Assembly (NCBI GenBank): GCA_026708055.1
Contig: JAPOVS010000062.1
Span: forward strand, 1-37,820
Length of the DNA: 37,820 nucleotides
DNA from: a bacterium
GTDB taxonomy: Bacteria > Actinomycetota > Acidimicrobiia > Acidimicrobiales > CATQHL01
Direction: 5' to 3'
The position numbers and the translations under genes were made by a program. Shown here piece after piece: positions 35,371 to 37,820 of this stretch. Under the pieces are notes generated by a model that did not search any database, was not told the DNA's origin, and saw only the letters and a program-made list of their open reading frames with translations. Positions within the stretch are counted from its first letter, which is position 1, and each line of letters starts with the position of its first letter.

Positions 35371-35703
35371 TCAGCCGGCCAGTTCGGGCGGCTCGCCGGT
35401 GGGTTCCGGCTCATCGGACTCCTCGGCGGGAGGCTCGTCCTGGACCGTCACCGCCACGATCTTGCCCTGGTCGATCTCCTGCAGGGCGATCGAGAGCGGC
35501 TTGCGGGCCGTCGAGGAGACCTGCGGCGGGATCATCCGGCCCAGACCCTCGCCGAGTTGACCGTAGTAGGAGTTGATCTGCCGGGCGCGCTTGGCGCCGA
35601 GTGACACCAGCCTGAACTTGGAGTCGTCGGCCTGCTTCAGCAGGTGCTCCACGGGCGGGTTGATCATGCTGTTGGTCTCGTCGCCGATCTCGGTGCCCTG
35701 CAT
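35371..35703 (-). CDS. rpoZ: RNA polymerase omega subunit
   Basis: The 110-residue protein contains the actinobacterial omega core: INPPVEHLL, AKRARQINSYYGQLGEG and KPLSIALQEIDQGKI. Omega helps fold and stabilise the beta' subunit. ATG 35703 (MQGTEIGDETNS) is preceded by GGGAG at a suitable distance; a further Met at MINPPV is possible. An acidic tail (PAEESDEPEPTGEPPE) follows the core. The position between gmk and coaBC is the conserved actinobacterial order. Confidence 0.92.
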   Translation of the reverse strand: MQGTEIGDETNSMINPPVEHLLKQADDSKFRLVSLGAKRARQINSYYGQLGEGLGRMIPPQVSSTARKPLSIALQEIDQGKIVAVTVQDEPPAEESDEPEPTGEPPELAG

Positions 35704-35892
35704 CGTCGCTCCCGGAATGGTCGTCGAATCTGTCGTCGGGTGCGGCACACGGCACAACCGGCCGGTGTCACGGGTCGGCCTGTGAGTCGAGGCGGATCGA
35801 ACTGCGGCGCAGCACCGACGCGACCGGCAAGTCTACCGGTCAAGCCCGGATTGTCCGCTGATCTCGCCGCCCCGCCGTGTCTGCGGGGCGCC

Positions 35893-36456
35893 TCAGCCGC
35901 CGGTGGCCGTCTCGGTGGCGAGGCGTCGCCGGTGGTCGTCGATGATCCGCCCCATGGTGGCCACGGTCTCGGCCAGTTCGGCGTTCACCACGACCACGGC
36001 ACCGAGCTCGCGGGCGGTCTCCCGCTCGCTGGCACCGTAGGACAGCCGGGCCCGGACGTGGTCCTCGCTGTCGCCCCGCCCTCGCAGGCGGTGGGCCTGA
36101 TCACCCTCGGTCGGCGCCTCGAGGAACAGCAGCAGCGCCTCGGGGTGGCGCCGGCGAACCTGGCGCGCACCCTGGACGTCGATCTCCAGGAGGATGTCGC
36201 AGCCCGGCGGCGGGTCAGGGTGCGGTGTGCCGTACCGGTACTCGCCGAAGTCGGTCCACTCCAGGAACCCACCCGCCTCGATGGCCGCGTCGAACCTGGC
36301 GCGGTCCACGAAGTGGTAGGCGTCATCGGGTTCACCTGCCCGCTGGGCGCGGGTCGTCCACGATCGGCTCAGCCAGAGCCGATCATCCTGGCCGACCAGT
36401 AGGCGCGCCAGCGTGCTCTTGCCGGACCCGCCCGGTCCGGACAGAACGATCAGCAG
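35893..36456 (-). CDS. gmk: Guanylate kinase with a non-standard start codon
   Basis: The 187-residue reading has the P-loop IVLSGPGGSGKSTLARLL, LSRSWTTRAQRAGEPDDAYHFVD (GMP-binding region), GGFLEWTDFGEYRYGTP, ILLEIDVQGARQVR, LFLEAP and a C-terminal helix, all typical for the enzyme that phosphorylates GMP. The P-loop frame contains no ATG, GTG or TTG before residue 50; the codons available are CTG 36456 (used here) and ATC 36486. The frame continues upstream, without shift, into the mihF stop TAA (36513-36511). So the protein may start at CTG or ATC, or be made by read-through from mihF. A sequencing error is also possible. Confidence 0.88.
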   Translation of the reverse strand: MLIVLSGPGGSGKSTLARLLVGQDDRLWLSRSWTTRAQRAGEPDDAYHFVDRARFDAAIEAGGFLEWTDFGEYRYGTPHPDPPPGCDILLEIDVQGARQVRRRHPEALLLFLEAPTEGDQAHRLRGRGDSEDHVRARLSYGASERETARELGAVVVVNAELAETVATMGRIIDDHRRRLATETATGG

Positions 36457-36510
36457 AGAAGATGCCGTCGGTCCCGATCCCTGGATTGTCGGCGCACAGC
36501 GCGGCGGCTG

Positions 36511-36825
36511 TTACGACAACTTGGCCAAGAGTGCCTCGCGCTGCTTGACGCCGAGGCCGCGCAGCCTCCGCGTCTCGCTGATGTCGAGTTCGGACATGAG
36601 CCGGCGCGCCGTCACCTTCCCGACGCGGGGAAGGGACTCCAACACCGACAGCACCTTGGTGCCGCCGACGACGTCGTCGCCGGCTGCCATGTCCAACACC
36701 TCTGACAGGCTCACGTTGCCGATCTTGAGGCGCTCCTTCAGCTCTGCCCGCTGGCGGCGGACCGCCGCTGCCTTGGCAAGAGCCTCCTTACGTTGCTCAT
36801 CACTGAGTTGGGGGGGTAGTGGCAT
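36511..36825 (-). CDS. mihF: Actinobacterial integration host factor
   Basis: The 104-residue protein begins MPLPPQLSDEQRKEALAKAA and contains LKERLKIGNVSLSEVLDMA, VLSVLESLPRVGKVTARRLM and ELDISETRRLRGLGVKQREA, the helix-two-turn-helix DNA-binding protein specific to Actinobacteria. It bends DNA and is needed for nucleoid organisation. ATG 36825 matches the family start. It directly precedes gmk in the same reading frame; its stop TAA is only 55 nt before the CTG proposed for gmk. Confidence 0.95.
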   Translation of the reverse strand: MPLPPQLSDEQRKEALAKAAAVRRQRAELKERLKIGNVSLSEVLDMAAGDDVVGGTKVLSVLESLPRVGKVTARRLMSELDISETRRLRGLGVKQREALLAKLS

Positions 36826-36920
36826 GGCGGGGACTTTAACCGTGTCGCGGCCGAATCCGTGGCATTTGCGCCACGAACGTCACTCGCCGGCGCCGGGCTG
36901 CCGCTCGCCGGGCCTCGGAC

Positions 36921-37628
36921 TCAACCGGCGAGAAGGGCTGCCGCAGCGGCAGCGGGGTCCCCGACGGCGGTCACCGGACGTCCGATGACGAGGACGTCGG
37001 CACCTGCCGCGACCGCCCCGGCCGGCGTCGCCACCCTGGCCTGGTCGTCGGCGGAGGCGCCGCGGGAGCGGATCCCGGGCACGACGCGCAGCAGGTCCGG
37101 AGCGGCCGCCCGGATCGCAGGCAGGTCGGCGGTGGCACACACGACCCCGCCGCAGCCGGCCGCGGCGGCAGCGCGGGCGCGCTGGGCCAGCAACTCCGGC
37201 GCGGCCACCGAATCGCTGGTCAACACGGTTATGGCCAGTGCCACCGGCGGCTCGGAACCCGCCGCGCGCGCCGCCTCGGCGAGTCCCTCCGCGCCCGCCC
37301 GCAACATGTCCCCACCGCCGGCGGCGTGCAGCGTGACGTAGCGAGCCCCGAGGCTGCCCAGGGCGCGGGCCGCCCGACCGACCGTGTTGGGGATGTCGTG
37401 CAGTTTCAGGTCCACGAACACCTCGAATCCCTCGTCGCGCAGGGACTGCACGGCGCGGGGCCCGACAGCGCCGAACAACTCGAGGCCCACCTTGGCGATG
37501 CCGAACCAGGGACGCAGAACCCGCGCCAACTCCAGCGCCCGGTCCAAGTCGTCGGTGTCAAGTGCGACCGCGCAGCGGGCGGGATCCAACGGTGCGCCCG
37601 CCGGCCGCGGCGAGATGCCCGCCGTCAC
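36921..37628 (-). CDS. pyrF: Orotidine 5'-phosphate decarboxylase
   Basis: The 235-residue enzyme makes UMP from OMP. It has CAVALDTDDLDRALELARVL, IAKVGLELFGAVGPRAV, VFVDLKLHDIPNTVGRAARA (catalytic DxKxxD), RVVPGIRSRGASADDQARV and VLVIGRPVTAVGDP near the end. GTG 37628 overlaps the TGA of pyrD (GTGA), so the two pyrimidine genes are translationally coupled. The 95-bp gap to mihF is short. Confidence 0.94.
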   Translation of the reverse strand: MTAGISPRPAGAPLDPARCAVALDTDDLDRALELARVLRPWFGIAKVGLELFGAVGPRAVQSLRDEGFEVFVDLKLHDIPNTVGRAARALGSLGARYVTLHAAGGGDMLRAGAEGLAEAARAAGSEPPVALAITVLTSDSVAAPELLAQRARAAAAAGCGGVVCATADLPAIRAAAPDLLRVVPGIRSRGASADDQARVATPAGAVAAGADVLVIGRPVTAVGDPAAAAAALLAG

Positions 37629-37820
37629 GACGCCCCCCGCTGCCGGGCGCCATGCGCCGCGCCCGTGAGGTCCCCGACCCGCGGCACGCCCCGGCGCCGG
37701 CACCAGGCCGCCAATTCGCCACACACCCGCTCCGGAGCGCGTGGCGAGGCGAAGGTGGCCGTGCCGACCTGCACGGCGCAGGCGCCCGCCATCAGCATCT
37801 CGACCGCATCGGCGCCGCGC
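37625..37820 (-). CDS. pyrD: Dihydroorotate dehydrogenase, C-terminal fragment
   Basis: Only the last 64 or so codons are in the window. The minus-strand frame reads ADAVEMLMAGACAVQVGTAT then FASPRAPERVCGELAAW and ends RQRGAS followed by TGA. The GACAVQVGTA phosphate-binding stretch is typical for class 1 dihydroorotate dehydrogenases. The stop overlaps the pyrF start. Confidence 0.88.
   Translation of the reverse strand, partial: RGADAVEMLMAGACAVQVGTATFASPRAPERVCGELAAWCRRRGVPRVGDLTGAAHGARQRGAS

Overview
This is a high-GC chromosomal segment from an actinobacterium. The right end carries the actinobacterial housekeeping set pyrD-pyrF-mihF-gmk-rpoZ-coaBC, and metK-priA follow on the same strand. 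The actinobacterial-type integration host factor (mihF) beside gmk is the strongest taxonomic marker. The style of Gmk, the livM-livG fusion and the very large Calx-beta-type secreted protein make me lean to class Acidimicrobiia, but that is inference.

Bases 1-8640 form a surface-protein region. Two minus-strand genes for exported proteins each carry a 13-nt homopolymer (C13 at 144-156, G13 at 8542-8554) between an upstream start codon and an intact signal peptide. In both, the present tract length puts the upstream start out of frame with the signal peptide, and another tract length would restore it. This is the architecture of a slipped-strand phase-variation (contingency) locus. Between the two lies a DUF4143-type ATPase gene preceded by four heptamers spaced exactly 23 bp apart. 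The second exported protein is about 2150 residues of Calx-beta-like repeats, a central lectin-like domain and two helical modules.

Bases 8718-16401 form a branched-chain-type ABC uptake operon (livK, livH, a fused livM-livG, livF) with a zinc-type dehydrogenase and a family III CoA-transferase gene inside it. Bases 16412-18488 hold a segmental duplication of about 545 bp, each copy with a small membrane coiled-coil gene, flanking a Phd/PIN toxin-antitoxin pair that has a perfect 16-bp palindrome at its start codon.

Bases 18679-26897 look like a catabolic cluster: a glutamine-synthetase-like ligase, a MarR regulator, a homoprotocatechuate-type extradiol dioxygenase, an FAH-family hydrolase/isomerase, a cupin, an MhpA-like flavin monooxygenase, a cytochrome P450 and a class I amidotransferase. 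A dyad shared between the livK promoter region and the dioxygenase promoter region (TCCAAACGA half-site) suggests common control of uptake and ring cleavage. After priA and metK come an alpha/beta hydrolase and a NicX-like dioxygenase, a pairing that recalls the nicotinate pathway (2,5-dihydroxypyridine ring opening, then deformylation). Taken together, I infer an island for uptake and degradation of aromatic or N-heteroaromatic/amine compounds.

Bases 32479-34068 hold a small toxin-antitoxin-like pair, a decayed lipoprotein gene and a retropepsin-like protease gene with a clear promoter. The window ends in the housekeeping run, where gmk has no ATG, GTG or TTG start and lies in the same frame as mihF, separated from it by a single stop codon. 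Five copies of a short palindrome (ATTCCGG...CCGGAAT type) are scattered through the intergenic spaces.
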